This document shows, piece after piece, positions 26,486 through 35,604 of a stretch of DNA of 64,000 nucleotides. How positions within the stretch are numbered: position 1 is the stretch's first letter; every line of letters starts with the position of its first letter. The stretch is from NCBI RefSeq assembly GCF_000240165.1, contig NC_017586.1, positions 1,426,001 to 1,490,000 of the forward strand. Direction: 5' to 3'. Below the pieces are notes generated by a model. That model worked only from the letters and a program-made list of their open reading frames with translations. It was not told the DNA's origin and did not search any database. Both the position numbers and the translations under genes were made by a program. Source of the stretch: Streptantibioticus cattleyicolor NRRL 8057 = DSM 46488. Lineage in GTDB: Bacteria > Actinomycetota > Actinomycetes > Streptomycetales > Streptomycetaceae.

Positions 26486-27367
26486 ATGGGGGAACCGACA
26501 GCGAAGATCCTCGATGGCCGTACGGCCGGTCAGTCGCGCTCCACCGGTTCCATCGACGCCGATGGAACAGTGAGTGAGGACCGCCGTACGGAAGACCGTC
26601 ACACCTTCCTCGCCACGGTCCGCCGCCCCCGCCGCCCCCGGTTGTGGTTCGAGATCCTGCTGATCGGCATCAGCTACTGGGTGTACTCCCTGGTGCGCAA
26701 CGCGGTGCCGGAGCAGGAGAGGTCCGCGATGCGCCACGCCGACCAGATCTGGCACATCGAGCACGTGCTGGGCATCGCCGTCGAACAGCACATCAACCAC
26801 GCGGTGAACTCCGTGACGTGGCTGATCGTGGGGATGAACTACTACTACGCCACGCTGCACTTCGTGATGACCATCGGGGTGCTGGTGTGGCTCTTCCGGC
26901 GCCATCCGGGGCGTTACGCCTCGGCACGGCTGACCATCTTCGCCACCACCGGTTTCGCCCTGGTGGGGTTCTACTTCTTCCCGCTGGCCCCGCCGCGGCT
27001 GATGCACCACGCCCGGTTCGTGGACACGGTGGCGGTCCACCACACCTGGGGTTCGATGGCCTCGGGGGATCTGGCGCACGTCTCCAACCAGTTCGCCGCG
27101 ATGCCCTCGATGCACATCGGCTGGTCGCTGTGGTGCGGCATCACCATCGCCACGCTGGCCCGCCCGGTGTGGGTCAGGGTGCTGGGACTGCTGTATCCGG
27201 TGACCACGCTGGTGGTCATCATCTCCACCGCCAACCACTTCTGGCTGGACGCGATCGGCGGGGTGCTCTGCCTCGGCGTCGGCTTCGGGGTGTCGTTCGC
27301 GGTCTACGGCCGGGTCACCTACCGGCTGCCGCGGCACGTACCGCAGCCGGCCGCCGCCCACCTGTAG
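26486..27367 (+). CDS. PAP2-type membrane phosphatase/phosphotransferase
   Basis: This 293-residue membrane protein has about six helices. Its active-site motifs are of the inositol phosphorylceramide-synthase-like PAP2 subtype: AMPSMHIGWSLW (motif C2-like with SMH) and STANHFWLDAIGG (C3-like with His and Asp). The N-terminal 45 residues are hydrophilic. The substrate may be a lipid phosphate. The ATG at 26486 is preferred; GTG codons at 26453 and 26570 are alternatives. It converges with glnE across a 13-base gap. Confidence 0.85.
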   Translation: MGEPTAKILDGRTAGQSRSTGSIDADGTVSEDRRTEDRHTFLATVRRPRRPRLWFEILLIGISYWVYSLVRNAVPEQERSAMRHADQIWHIEHVLGIAVEQHINHAVNSVTWLIVGMNYYYATLHFVMTIGVLVWLFRRHPGRYASARLTIFATTGFALVGFYFFPLAPPRLMHHARFVDTVAVHHTWGSMASGDLAHVSNQFAAMPSMHIGWSLWCGITIATLARPVWVRVLGLLYPVTTLVVIISTANHFWLDAIGGVLCLGVGFGVSFAVYGRVTYRLPRHVPQPAAAHL

Positions 27368-27380
27368 CGGGCGGCGGGGC

Positions 27381-30380
27381 TCACCCCTCGTACTCGTAGA
27401 AGAGCCGTTCCACCACGCCCCGGGCGCGGCGGGTGGTGCGGCGGTAGTCGTCGACCAGTTCGCCGGCGTGGCCGGGGCCGTAGCCGAGGTGGCGGCCGAC
27501 GGCGGCCAGCTCGCGGCCGTCGCTGGGGAAGGTGTCGCCGGGGCGCCCGCGGACCAGCATGACGGCGTTGCGCACCCGGGTGGCGAGCACCCACGCCTCG
27601 TCGAGGACGGCGGCGTCGTCGGCGGCGACCAGCCCGGCGGCGCGGGCGGCGGCCAGCGCCTGGCGGGTACGGGTGGTGCGCAGCCCCGGCAGTTCGGAGC
27701 CGTGCCGCAGTTGCAGCAGTTGCACCGTCCACTCCACGTCCGACAGGCCGCCGCGGCCGAGCTTGGTGTGGGTGGTGGGGTCGGCGCCGCGCGGCAGCCG
27801 TTCGGACTCCATGCGTGCCTTCAGCCGCCGGATCTCCCGTACCGCGTCCTCGCTCAGGCCCCCCGAGGGGTAGCGCAGCGGGTCGATCAGCTCGATGAAG
27901 CGCCGCCCCAGCTCCTCGTCCCCGGCCACCGGGGTGGCCCGCAGCAGGGCGTGGCTCTCCCAGGTCAGCGACCAGCGCCGGTAGTAGGCGGCGTAGGAGG
28001 CCAGGGTGCGCACCAGCGGGCCGGACTTGCCCTCCGGACGCAGGTCGGCGTCGATGACCAGCGGCGGGTCGGTGGTGGGGATCTGGAGCAGCCGGCGCAG
28101 CTCGTTGGCGGTCTTCAGGGCGGCCCGGGTGGCCTGGTCGTCGGCGACCCCGGGCAGCGGTTCGTGGACGAACAGCACGTCGGCGTCGGAGCCGTAGCCG
28201 AGTTCCCGTCCCCCGTAGCGGCCCATGCCGATGACGGCGAACCGGGTGGGCAGCGGCTCCCCGCCGCCGACCGCGTCGATGGCGGCCTGGAGGGCGCCGG
28301 CGAGGGTGGCGGTGGTCAGGTCGGTGACGGCCGAGCCGACGGTGTCCACGGCGGCGCCCGCCCCGCGCTCGGCACGGAGCGCACCGGTGATGTCGGCGGC
28401 GGCGACCCGGAACAGTTCGCGCCGGCGCACCCCGCGCACCGCGGTGACCGCCGCCTCCGGGTCGCCGGCCCGGCCGACCGCGGCGCGTACCTCCTGCTCC
28501 AGCGCCTCCCGGGACCGCGGGCGCAGCCCCTCCGGGTCGCCGAGCAGCGCCACCGCCTCGGGGGCGCGCAGCAGCAGGTCGGGGGCGAGCCGGCCGGAGG
28601 AGAGCACCCGGGCCAGGTTCTCCGCGGCGGCCCCCTCGTCGCGCAGCAGCCGCAAGTACCAGGGGGTGCGGCCGAGGGCGTCGGAGACCTTGCGGAAGCC
28701 CAGCAGTCCGGCGTCCGGGTCGGCGGAGTCGGCGAACCAGCCGAGCAGCACCGGCAGCAGGGTGCGCTGGATGGCGGCCTTGCGGCTCACCCCGGAGGCG
28801 AGCGCCTCCAGGTGGCGCAGGGCGGCGGCCGGGTCGTGGTAACCCAGCGCGGTCAGGCGCTGCCGGGCGGCGGCCGGGCCGAGCCGTACCTCGCCGGGCT
28901 GCAACTGGGCGAAGGCGTCCAGCAGCGGGCGGTAGAAGAGCTTCTCGTGCAGCCGCCGCACCTCGACCGCGTGGCGCTTCCACTCCTTGGTCAGCTCGGC
29001 GACCGGCTCGGCCCGGAAGCCCAGGGAGCGGCCGAGGCGGCGCAGGTCCTCCTGCTGTTCGGGGACGAGGTGGGTGCGGCGCAGCCGGTGGAGCTGGATG
29101 CGGTGCTCCATGGCGCGGAGGAACTGGTAGGCGGCGTCCAGCGCGGCGGCGTCGGCCCGGCCCACGTAGCCGCCGTCGGCGAGCCGGGCGAGCGCGGTGA
29201 GGGTGGTGGGGCTGCGCAGGGTGGTGTCGGTGCGGCCGTGCACCAGTTGCAGCAGCTGGACGGCGAACTCCACGTCCCGCAGGCCGCCGGGGGCCAGTTT
29301 CAGCTCGCGTTCGACGTGGGCGGGCGGGATGTTGGCCACCACGCGGCGGCGCATCTGCTGGACGTCGGCGACGAAGTGGTCGCGGTCGGCGGCCTGCCAC
29401 ACCATGGGGGTGACGGCCTCCATGTACGCCTCGCCCAGCGCCTGGTCGCCGGCGACCGGGCGGGCCTTGAGCAGCGCCTGGAACTCCCAGGTCTTCGCCC
29501 ACCGCCGGTAGTACGCCAGGTGGCTGCTGAGGGTGCGCACCAGCGGCCCGTTCTTGCCCTCGGGGCGCAGGTTGGCGTCCACCTCCCAGATGGTGCCCTC
29601 GGCGGTGGTGGCCGAGCAGACCCGCATCATCCGGGCGGCGAGGCGGGTGGCGGCCCGCAGCGCGCGCTGTTCGTCGCCGTCCCCGGCGGCCTCGGCGACG
29701 AAGATGACATCGACGTCGGAGACGTAGTTGAGCTCATGTCCGCCCGCCTTGCCCATGGCGATCACCGCGAGCCGGCAGGCTTCGGCGTCCGCGGGTGCCT
29801 CGCCGCGGGCGATCTCCAGGGCGGCGCGCAGCGTGGCGGTGGCCAGGTCGGCGAGTTCGGCGGCGGTCTCGGCCAGGGAACTGGTGCCGCAGACGTCGCG
29901 GGCGGCGACCCCCAGCAGGCAGCGGCGGTAGGCGGCGCGCAACGCGTCCTGCGGGGTGGCGGTGCCTGCTTCGGCCATGGCGTGGCGCAGCGCCTGGCCG
30001 AATTCGTCCACGCCCGGGTGGAGGTCGGCCGACTCGTAGGTGACCAGGGAGTGCCAGTCGAGGGGGTGGCGGGCGAGGTGGTCGCCGAGCGCCTCGGAGG
30101 CGCCGAGTACGCCGAGGAGCCGGTCGCGCAGGGGCTTCGCGGCGGTGAGGGTGTCGAGCAGGGTGCGCCGCTCGCCCTCGTCGAGGGCTTCGGCGAGGCG
30201 TCGCAGGCCCCGCAGGGCGAGGTCGGGGTCGGCGGTGGCGCCCAGCGCGTCCAGCAGCACCGGGTCCGAACGCACCCCGGCCAGCTCCGCCGCCTCCAGC
30301 TCCCGCTCGGCGCCGGCCGGTTCGGTGAACCCGTGCCGCAACAGCCTGCTGAACGTACTGCTGCGCCGCCCTTCCAGCAT
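27381..30380 (-). CDS. glnE: Bifunctional glutamine synthetase adenylyltransferase/deadenylylase GlnE
   Basis: GlnE adds AMP to, and removes it from, Tyr397 of GlnA, tuning activity to nitrogen supply. The 999-residue protein has the expected two nucleotidyltransferase domains, each with the G-x-E-L-x-Y-x-SD-x-D signature: GHELNYVSDVDVIFV near residue 218 (removal) and GRELGYGSDADVLFVHEP near residue 730 (addition). A helical regulatory domain follows each. The ATG at 30380 starts at MLEGRRSSTF; the frame is open further upstream but without a good start. Both target and modifier are in this window. Confidence 0.96.
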   Translation of the reverse strand: MLEGRRSSTFSRLLRHGFTEPAGAERELEAAELAGVRSDPVLLDALGATADPDLALRGLRRLAEALDEGERRTLLDTLTAAKPLRDRLLGVLGASEALGDHLARHPLDWHSLVTYESADLHPGVDEFGQALRHAMAEAGTATPQDALRAAYRRCLLGVAARDVCGTSSLAETAAELADLATATLRAALEIARGEAPADAEACRLAVIAMGKAGGHELNYVSDVDVIFVAEAAGDGDEQRALRAATRLAARMMRVCSATTAEGTIWEVDANLRPEGKNGPLVRTLSSHLAYYRRWAKTWEFQALLKARPVAGDQALGEAYMEAVTPMVWQAADRDHFVADVQQMRRRVVANIPPAHVERELKLAPGGLRDVEFAVQLLQLVHGRTDTTLRSPTTLTALARLADGGYVGRADAAALDAAYQFLRAMEHRIQLHRLRRTHLVPEQQEDLRRLGRSLGFRAEPVAELTKEWKRHAVEVRRLHEKLFYRPLLDAFAQLQPGEVRLGPAAARQRLTALGYHDPAAALRHLEALASGVSRKAAIQRTLLPVLLGWFADSADPDAGLLGFRKVSDALGRTPWYLRLLRDEGAAAENLARVLSSGRLAPDLLLRAPEAVALLGDPEGLRPRSREALEQEVRAAVGRAGDPEAAVTAVRGVRRRELFRVAAADITGALRAERGAGAAVDTVGSAVTDLTTATLAGALQAAIDAVGGGEPLPTRFAVIGMGRYGGRELGYGSDADVLFVHEPLPGVADDQATRAALKTANELRRLLQIPTTDPPLVIDADLRPEGKSGPLVRTLASYAAYYRRWSLTWESHALLRATPVAGDEELGRRFIELIDPLRYPSGGLSEDAVREIRRLKARMESERLPRGADPTTHTKLGRGGLSDVEWTVQLLQLRHGSELPGLRTTRTRQALAAARAAGLVAADDAAVLDEAWVLATRVRNAVMLVRGRPGDTFPSDGRELAAVGRHLGYGPGHAGELVDDYRRTTRRARGVVERLFYEYEG

Positions 30381-30619
30381 GGCCCGCCCTCCGTTCGATC
30401 GCCCCCGCGAGCCTATCCGTCCGGGGCGCGCCAGGGGACGGCGGTGGCGGGTACGCGCCGCGGGCGCCGGGCGGAATCCGTACCGCCGGGCGCGCGGGCG
30501 TACCCGAGGCTTTCCCAGATCTTCACCCACGCGGCACAGCGGTCGCGGGCCGGTCGCCCTACGCTGACGCTGCTCCGCCGCGCTCAGCTTCCTTTCCCCC
30601 CTCGACATGGAGGCCCGCA

Positions 30620-31495
30620 GTGCTCCGCAGCTCTTCCGCAAGGACCCGCCGCACCCTGACCGCCGTCGCCTCCGCGTTCGGCCTCGCCGCCGCGTGGACC
30701 GGGCTCGGCGCCGCCCCGGCGCACGCCCAGGCCGTACCGGCGCCGGACCACGTGATCGTGGTCGTCCTGGAGAACCACGGCTACGACCAGGTCATCGGCA
30801 ACTCCAGCGCCCCGTACATCAATGCGCTGGCCACCGGGGGCGCCAACCTGAGCAACATGCACGCCGAGACCCACCCGAGCCAGCCCAACTACTACGACCT
30901 GTTCTCCGGCTCGGACCAGGGCATCACCACCGACGCCTGCGTCACCCCCGGCTTCAGCTCCGCGGCCAACCTCGGCTCCGAACTCCTCGCCGCCGGCAAG
31001 CGGTGGGCCAGCTACAACGAGAGCCTGCCCAGCCAGGGTTCGACGGTGTGCACCAGCGGTGAGTACGCCCGCAAGCACAACCCGTGGTTCGGCTTCTCCA
31101 ACGTGCCCACCTCCACCGCGTACACCTTCGCGCAGTTCCCCACCGACTACACCACGCTGCCGCCGGTCTCGTTCGTCATCCCCAACCTCTGCGACGACAT
31201 GCACGACTGCTCGGTAAGCACCGGCGACACCTGGCTCAAGAACCACCTCGGCGCCTACGCGACCTGGGCCAAGAGCCACAACAGCCTGCTCGCCGTCACC
31301 TTCGACGAGGACGAGGGCACCACCCCCAACAACATCCCCACCGTCCTGTACGGCCAGCCCGTCAAGGCCGGCAGCTCCTCCGCCGCCTCCTACGACCACT
31401 ACAGCCTGCTGCGCACCATCGAAGACATGAACGGCCTGCCCACCCACGCCGGCAACGCGGCCTCCGCCTCGGACATCACGGACATCTGGAACTGA
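30620..31495 (+). CDS. Secreted phosphoesterase/acid phosphatase (phospholipase C-like fold)
   Basis: This 291-residue protein has a Sec signal peptide (RRTLTAVASAFGLAAAWTGL, cleavage near PAHA-QA). The mature domain has the phosphoesterase-family pattern of bacterial phospholipase C and acid phosphatases: VIVVVLENHGYDQVIG near residue 46, HAETHPSQPNYYDLFSG, FVIPNLCDDMHDCSVSTGD and VTFDEDEG. These histidine and aspartate-rich motifs bind metal. The GTG at 30620 follows ATGGAGG. It is divergent from glnE. No clear PHO box was found upstream. Confidence 0.88.
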   Translation: MLRSSSARTRRTLTAVASAFGLAAAWTGLGAAPAHAQAVPAPDHVIVVVLENHGYDQVIGNSSAPYINALATGGANLSNMHAETHPSQPNYYDLFSGSDQGITTDACVTPGFSSAANLGSELLAAGKRWASYNESLPSQGSTVCTSGEYARKHNPWFGFSNVPTSTAYTFAQFPTDYTTLPPVSFVIPNLCDDMHDCSVSTGDTWLKNHLGAYATWAKSHNSLLAVTFDEDEGTTPNNIPTVLYGQPVKAGSSSAASYDHYSLLRTIEDMNGLPTHAGNAASASDITDIWN

Positions 31496-31515
31496 CACAA
31501 CGTCAGTAAAATCCC

Positions 31516-31551
31516 CCGCCGCGCCGCCTCGTCATCGGGGCGGCGCGGCGG
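31516..31551. terminator. Bidirectional terminator between phosphoesterase and glnA2
   Basis: CCGCCGCGCCGCC (31516-31528) pairs perfectly with GGCGGCGCGGCGG (31539-31551). Read on the minus strand the stem is followed by GGGGGATTTT, suiting glnA2, whose stop is 6 bases away. Confidence 0.65.
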
Positions 31552-31556
31552 CGCGC

Positions 31557-32918
31557 TCACAGCACCGGCAGGTTCTTCCTCAGCTCGAACGGGGTGACCT
31601 CGGAGCGGTACTCCTCCCATTCCTGCTTCTTGTTGCGGAGGAAGAAGTCGAAGACGTGCTCGCCGAGGGTTTCGGCGACGAGTTCGCTGCGTTCCATCAG
31701 GGTGATGGCCTCGCCGAGGTTCTGCGGGAGGGGTTCGATGCCGAGGGCGCGGCGTTCGGCGTCGGAGAGGGCCCAGACGTCGTCGTCAGCGCCGGCCGGG
31801 AGTTCGTAGCCTTCCTCGATGCCCTTCAGGCCGGCGGCGAGGAGGACGGCGTAGGCGAGGTAGGGGTTGGCGCCGGAGTCGAGGGAGCGGACCTCGATGC
31901 GGGTGGAGACGGTCTTGCCGGGCTTGTACATCGGCACCCGGATCAGCGCGGAGCGGTTGTTGTGGCCCCAGCAGATGTACGAGGGGGCCTCGCCGCCGGC
32001 GCCGGCGGTGCGCTGGGAGCCGCCCCAGATGCGCTTGTAGGAGTTGACCCACTGGTTGGTGACGGCGGAGATCTCGCCGGCGTGGCGCAGCAGGCCGGCG
32101 ATGAACGAGCGGCCCACCTTGGACAGTTGGTACTCGGCGCCGGACTCGTGGAAGGCGTTGCGGTCGCCCTCGAAGAGCGACAGGTGGGTGTGCATCCCGG
32201 AGCCGGGGTACTCCGAGAACGGCTTGGGCATGAAGGTGGCCTGGACGCCCTGTTCCAGCGCGACCTGCTTCATCACCAGCCGGAACGTCATGATGTTGTC
32301 GGCGGTGGAGAGCGCGTCGGCGTACCGCAGGTCGATCTCCTGCTGGCCGGGGGCGCCCTCGTGGTGCGAGAACTCCACCGAGATGCCCATCGACTCCAGC
32401 ATGGTGATGGCCTGGCGGCGGAAGTCCTGGCCGACGTGCTGCGGGGTGTGGTCGAAGTACCCCGAGGAGTCGCCGGGGGTGGGCCGGCTGCCGTCCACCG
32501 GCTTGTCCTTGAGCAGGAAGAACTCGATCTCGGGGTGGGTGTAGAAGGTGAACCCGAGGTCGGAGGTCTTGGACAGGGTGCGCTTGAGCACGTACCGCGG
32601 GTCGGCGTACGAGGGCGAGCCGTCCGGCATGAGGATGTCGCAGAACATCCGGGCGGTGCCGGGCGACTCCGCGCGCCACGGCAGGATCTGGAAGGTGCCC
32701 GGGTCGGGCTTGGCGAGCATGTCGGACTCGTAGACCCGGGCGAAGCCCTCGATGGCCGAGCCGTCGAACCCGATGCCCTCGTCGAACGCCTGCTCCAGCT
32801 CGGCCGGGGCCACCGCGACGGACTTGAGGAAGCCCAGCACGTCGGTGAACCACAGGCGGACGAAGCGGATGTCCCGCTCCTCCAGCGTCCGGAGGACAAA
32901 CTCCTGCTGCTTATCCAT
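31557..32918 (-). CDS. glnA2: GlnA2, glutamine-synthetase-like (probable gamma-glutamylpolyamine synthetase)
   Basis: This 453-residue GSI-fold protein has the GS signatures (GFDGSAIEGF, FFLLKD, HHEGAPGQQEIDLR, GSGMHTHLSL). It differs from the true glutamine synthetase: the adenylylation tyrosine is absent (DDDVWALSD in place of DKDLYEL), so GlnE should not modify it. The closest named relative I recall is S. coelicolor GlnA2 (SCO2241), reported to glutamylate polyamines. I chose the ATG at 32918; another in-frame ATG at 32927 follows GAGG and is equally possible. It is divergent from nadE. Confidence 0.9.
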   Translation of the reverse strand: MDKQQEFVLRTLEERDIRFVRLWFTDVLGFLKSVAVAPAELEQAFDEGIGFDGSAIEGFARVYESDMLAKPDPGTFQILPWRAESPGTARMFCDILMPDGSPSYADPRYVLKRTLSKTSDLGFTFYTHPEIEFFLLKDKPVDGSRPTPGDSSGYFDHTPQHVGQDFRRQAITMLESMGISVEFSHHEGAPGQQEIDLRYADALSTADNIMTFRLVMKQVALEQGVQATFMPKPFSEYPGSGMHTHLSLFEGDRNAFHESGAEYQLSKVGRSFIAGLLRHAGEISAVTNQWVNSYKRIWGGSQRTAGAGGEAPSYICWGHNNRSALIRVPMYKPGKTVSTRIEVRSLDSGANPYLAYAVLLAAGLKGIEEGYELPAGADDDVWALSDAERRALGIEPLPQNLGEAITLMERSELVAETLGEHVFDFFLRNKKQEWEEYRSEVTPFELRKNLPVL

Positions 32919-33180
32919 GATCCTCATATCCTCGCAGGTCAGACGGCTTGTTCACCGGGCTTGGGGGACACTGGGGGTCACCAGTATCGCGGAGACGAGT
33001 TTCCGGCACGTTACGCACTATTTGCCACACCTTGCGATGCCCTTTGCACGGTCCGGTCCCCCTCTCCGCGTTCACCGCCATTGTGGAACACGGATGCGGT
33101 ATCCACGTACGTGCCGTACGGGTGCGATCCGCCGTGCTCCCCGGGGGTCATCGCGTCGGATGGACGATTACGCTGGGGCC

Positions 33181-34935
33181 GTGCCTCAACTTCGTCTCGC
33201 CCTCAATCAGATCGACAGCTGCGTCGGCGACCTCGCCGGGAACACCGAATCGATCGTGCGCTGGACCCGGCACGCGGCCGAGCAGGGCGCGCATCTGATC
33301 GCGTTCCCCGAGATGGCGCTGACCGGTTACCCGGTGGAGGACCTGGCGCTGCGGCCGTCCTTCGTCGAGGCGTCCCGGGCCGCGCTCACCGCGCTGGCCG
33401 CCCGGCTCGCCGCGGAGGGGCTCGGCGAGGTCCCGGTGGTCGTCGGCTACCTCGACCGCAGCGAGAAGGCGCAGCCGCGGTACGGGCAGCCGGCCGGCGC
33501 CCCGCAGAACGCCGCCGCCGTCCTCCACCGCGGTGGCGTGGTGCTCTCCTTCGCCAAGCACCACCTGCCCAACTACGGCGTCTTCGACGAGTTCCGCTAC
33601 TTCGTGCCCGGCGACACCCTGCCGGTGATCCGGGTGCGCGGCGTGGACGTGGCGCTGGCGATCTGCGAGGACCTGTGGCAGGACGGCGGCCGGGTGCCCG
33701 CCACCCGTACCGCCGGGGCCGGGCTGCTGCTGTCGGTCAACGCCTCGCCGTACGAGGTGGCCAAGGACGACACCCGGCTGGAGCTGGTGCGCAAGCGGGC
33801 CCAGGAGGCCGGCTGCACGCTGGCGTACCTGGCGATGATCGGCGGCCAGGACGAGCTGGTCTTCGACGGGGACTCCATCGTGGTCTCGGCGCAGGGCGAG
33901 GTGATCACCCGGGCCCCGCAGTTCGAGGAGGGGTGCGTCCTGGTCGACCTGGACCTGCCGGCCGCCGCCGCGCAGCCGCCGTCCGGGGTGGCCGACGACG
34001 GGCTCACCATCGACCACCGGATCGTCTCGGCCGAACCCCTGCCGCCCTACGAGGCCCAGGTCACCGGCGAACTGGCGGCCCGCCTCGGCGACGACGAGGA
34101 GATCTACACCGCGCTGGTGGTGGGGCTGCGCGCCTACCTGGCCAAGAACGGCTTCCGCAGCGTGCTGATCGGCCTGTCCGGCGGCATCGACTCCGCGCTG
34201 GTCGCCGCCATCGCCTGCGACGCGGTCGGGGCCCGGCACGTGTACGGGGTCTCCATGCCCTCCCGCTACTCCTCGGAGCACTCCAAGGACGACGCGGCGG
34301 AACTGGCACGGCGCACCGGGCTCAACTTCCGTACGGTGCCGATCGGGCCCATGTTCGACGCGTACATGGGCCGGCTCGCGCTGACCGGGCTCGCCGAGGA
34401 GAACCTCCAGGCACGCCTGCGCGGCACCACCCTGATGGCCCTGTCCAACCAGGAGGGCCACCTGGTCCTCGCCCCCGGCAACAAGTCCGAGCTGGCCTGC
34501 GGCTACTCCACGCTCTACGGGGACGCGGTGGGCGGCTTCGCGCCGATCAAGGACGTACTCAAGACCAAGGTCTGGGAACTGGCCCGCTGGCGCAACCACG
34601 CCGCCGCCGAACGCGGCCAGATCCCGCCCGTCCCGGAGAACTCCATCGCCAAACCCCCCTCCGCCGAACTGCGCCCCGGCCAGGTCGACACCGACTCCCT
34701 GCCGGACTACGAACTCCTCGACCGGATCATCGACCTGTACGTCGAGCAGGACCAGGGGTACGAGGCGATCGTGGCGGCGGGGTTCGCACCCGAGACGGTG
34801 ACGCGGGTCCTGCGCCTCGTGGACACGGCGGAGTACAAACGGCGGCAGTACCCGCCGGGTACGAAGATCACCCCCAAGGGCTTCGGCAAGGACCGCCGCC
34901 TCCCGGTGACAAGCCGCTGGCGCGAGGGCGTCTGA
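33181..34935 (+). CDS. nadE: Glutamine-dependent NAD+ synthetase NadE
   Basis: It amidates nicotinic acid adenine dinucleotide to NAD, using glutamine. The 584-residue protein has an N-terminal nitrilase-type glutaminase with the triad Glu44 (FPEMALTGYP), Lys126 (FAKHHLPNYG) and Cys162 (AICEDLW). The C-terminal ATP-pyrophosphatase synthetase domain shows GLSGGIDSALVAAIA near residue 330. The GTG at 33181 fits the start seen in relatives (PQLRLALNQID); an in-frame ATG at 33160 would add seven residues. Its TGA is also the first three bases of the inverted repeat at 34933. Confidence 0.95.
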   Translation: MPQLRLALNQIDSCVGDLAGNTESIVRWTRHAAEQGAHLIAFPEMALTGYPVEDLALRPSFVEASRAALTALAARLAAEGLGEVPVVVGYLDRSEKAQPRYGQPAGAPQNAAAVLHRGGVVLSFAKHHLPNYGVFDEFRYFVPGDTLPVIRVRGVDVALAICEDLWQDGGRVPATRTAGAGLLLSVNASPYEVAKDDTRLELVRKRAQEAGCTLAYLAMIGGQDELVFDGDSIVVSAQGEVITRAPQFEEGCVLVDLDLPAAAAQPPSGVADDGLTIDHRIVSAEPLPPYEAQVTGELAARLGDDEEIYTALVVGLRAYLAKNGFRSVLIGLSGGIDSALVAAIACDAVGARHVYGVSMPSRYSSEHSKDDAAELARRTGLNFRTVPIGPMFDAYMGRLALTGLAEENLQARLRGTTLMALSNQEGHLVLAPGNKSELACGYSTLYGDAVGGFAPIKDVLKTKVWELARWRNHAAAERGQIPPVPENSIAKPPSAELRPGQVDTDSLPDYELLDRIIDLYVEQDQGYEAIVAAGFAPETVTRVLRLVDTAEYKRRQYPPGTKITPKGFGKDRRLPVTSRWREGV

Positions 34936-35539
34936 CGGTTCGCTCGCGCTGGCGGTCAGCCATTACGTGGTGGCCGGTTCGCCCGTTTCAGGGTTCCGGG
35001 GTGGCCCCCTTCACCCCTGCCCGGTGGGTGGTTGGTGAGGTTTTGGTTTGGTTCGGCACCGGGTGGGTTCGCCTACTGCCGGTACGGGGTCGGGGGCGCG
35101 CCGGGGGTGACTCCTCGCTCCAGGTATCCGCCACAGCTTGGCTCCGGCTACTGGGTCGCTGCGGGGACACCCCCGGCACACCCCCTTGTGCCGTCGTGCG
35201 GGTGCCTCTCTTCGCGGGTGGGGTGAGAAAGGAGGTTGGGGTCACCCCGATCTTTTTCTCACCCCCTCCGTGCCGCAGCGCGGAACGCAACAGAACGGGG
35301 GCGTGCAGGGGTGTCCCCGCAGCGACCCAGCGGGGCGGCGGAGAGCCGACAACGAAACGCGGAGCGAGGAGTCACCCCGGAGGGCCCCCGGAAACCCAGG
35401 AAGACAGTGCGCATCCCGCACTGTACGAACACAGCCACGGGTGGGTGGGGGGAAACAGCTGTGACGCCAGCCAGGACGAAACGAAATCGGGCGCACCCCG
35501 AGGAGGTAATGGCTGACCGCCAGCGCGAGCGAACCGTCA
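34933..35539. repeat. About 600-bp imperfect palindrome between convergent genes
   Basis: The ends 34933-34965 and 35507-35539 are a perfect 33-bp inverted repeat. Further perfect inner pairs are 35104-35121 with 35361-35378 (18 bp), 35151-35173 with 35308-35330 (23 bp) and 35220-35230 with 35255-35265 (11 bp). All are centred within 35236-35243. The left end coincides with the nadE stop codon and the right end with the stop of the MFS gene. No gene lies inside. It resembles a long-hairpin or MITE-like element, or an extreme bidirectional terminator. Confidence 0.85.
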
Positions 35540-35604
35540 GCCACGACGAGACGGGATCGGGCGCGCCCGGGGGAGGTAATCGCTGACGCCAGCGGGAGCG
35601 GACC
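35475..35604. repeat. Two tandem copies of a 70-bp unit at the 3' end of the MFS gene
   Basis: Starting from GACGAAAC at 35475 and GACGAGAC at 35545 the sequence repeats at a 70-bp period, sharing ATCGGGCGC and GGAGGTAAT words and ending in GCCAGCGnGAGCG. The second copy encodes the last residues of the MFS protein (read antisense), so repeat DNA has entered its 3' end. Confidence 0.7.

Noticed and set aside
27468-30659. A 1063-codon open frame on the plus strand opposite glnE
   Set aside because: It is the antisense shadow of a clear glnE coding sequence. Its translation is Gly/Gln/Val-rich with no domain, as expected in high-GC DNA.
31656-35516. A very long plus-strand frame across glnA2, nadE and the palindrome
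   Set aside because: It runs antisense to glnA2 and out of frame with nadE; the translation has no domain and the palindromic region adds only repeat sequence.
35236-35586. Short open frames inside the 600-bp palindrome
   Set aside because: They occur symmetrically in both arms, which fits non-coding inverted repeats and not genes.
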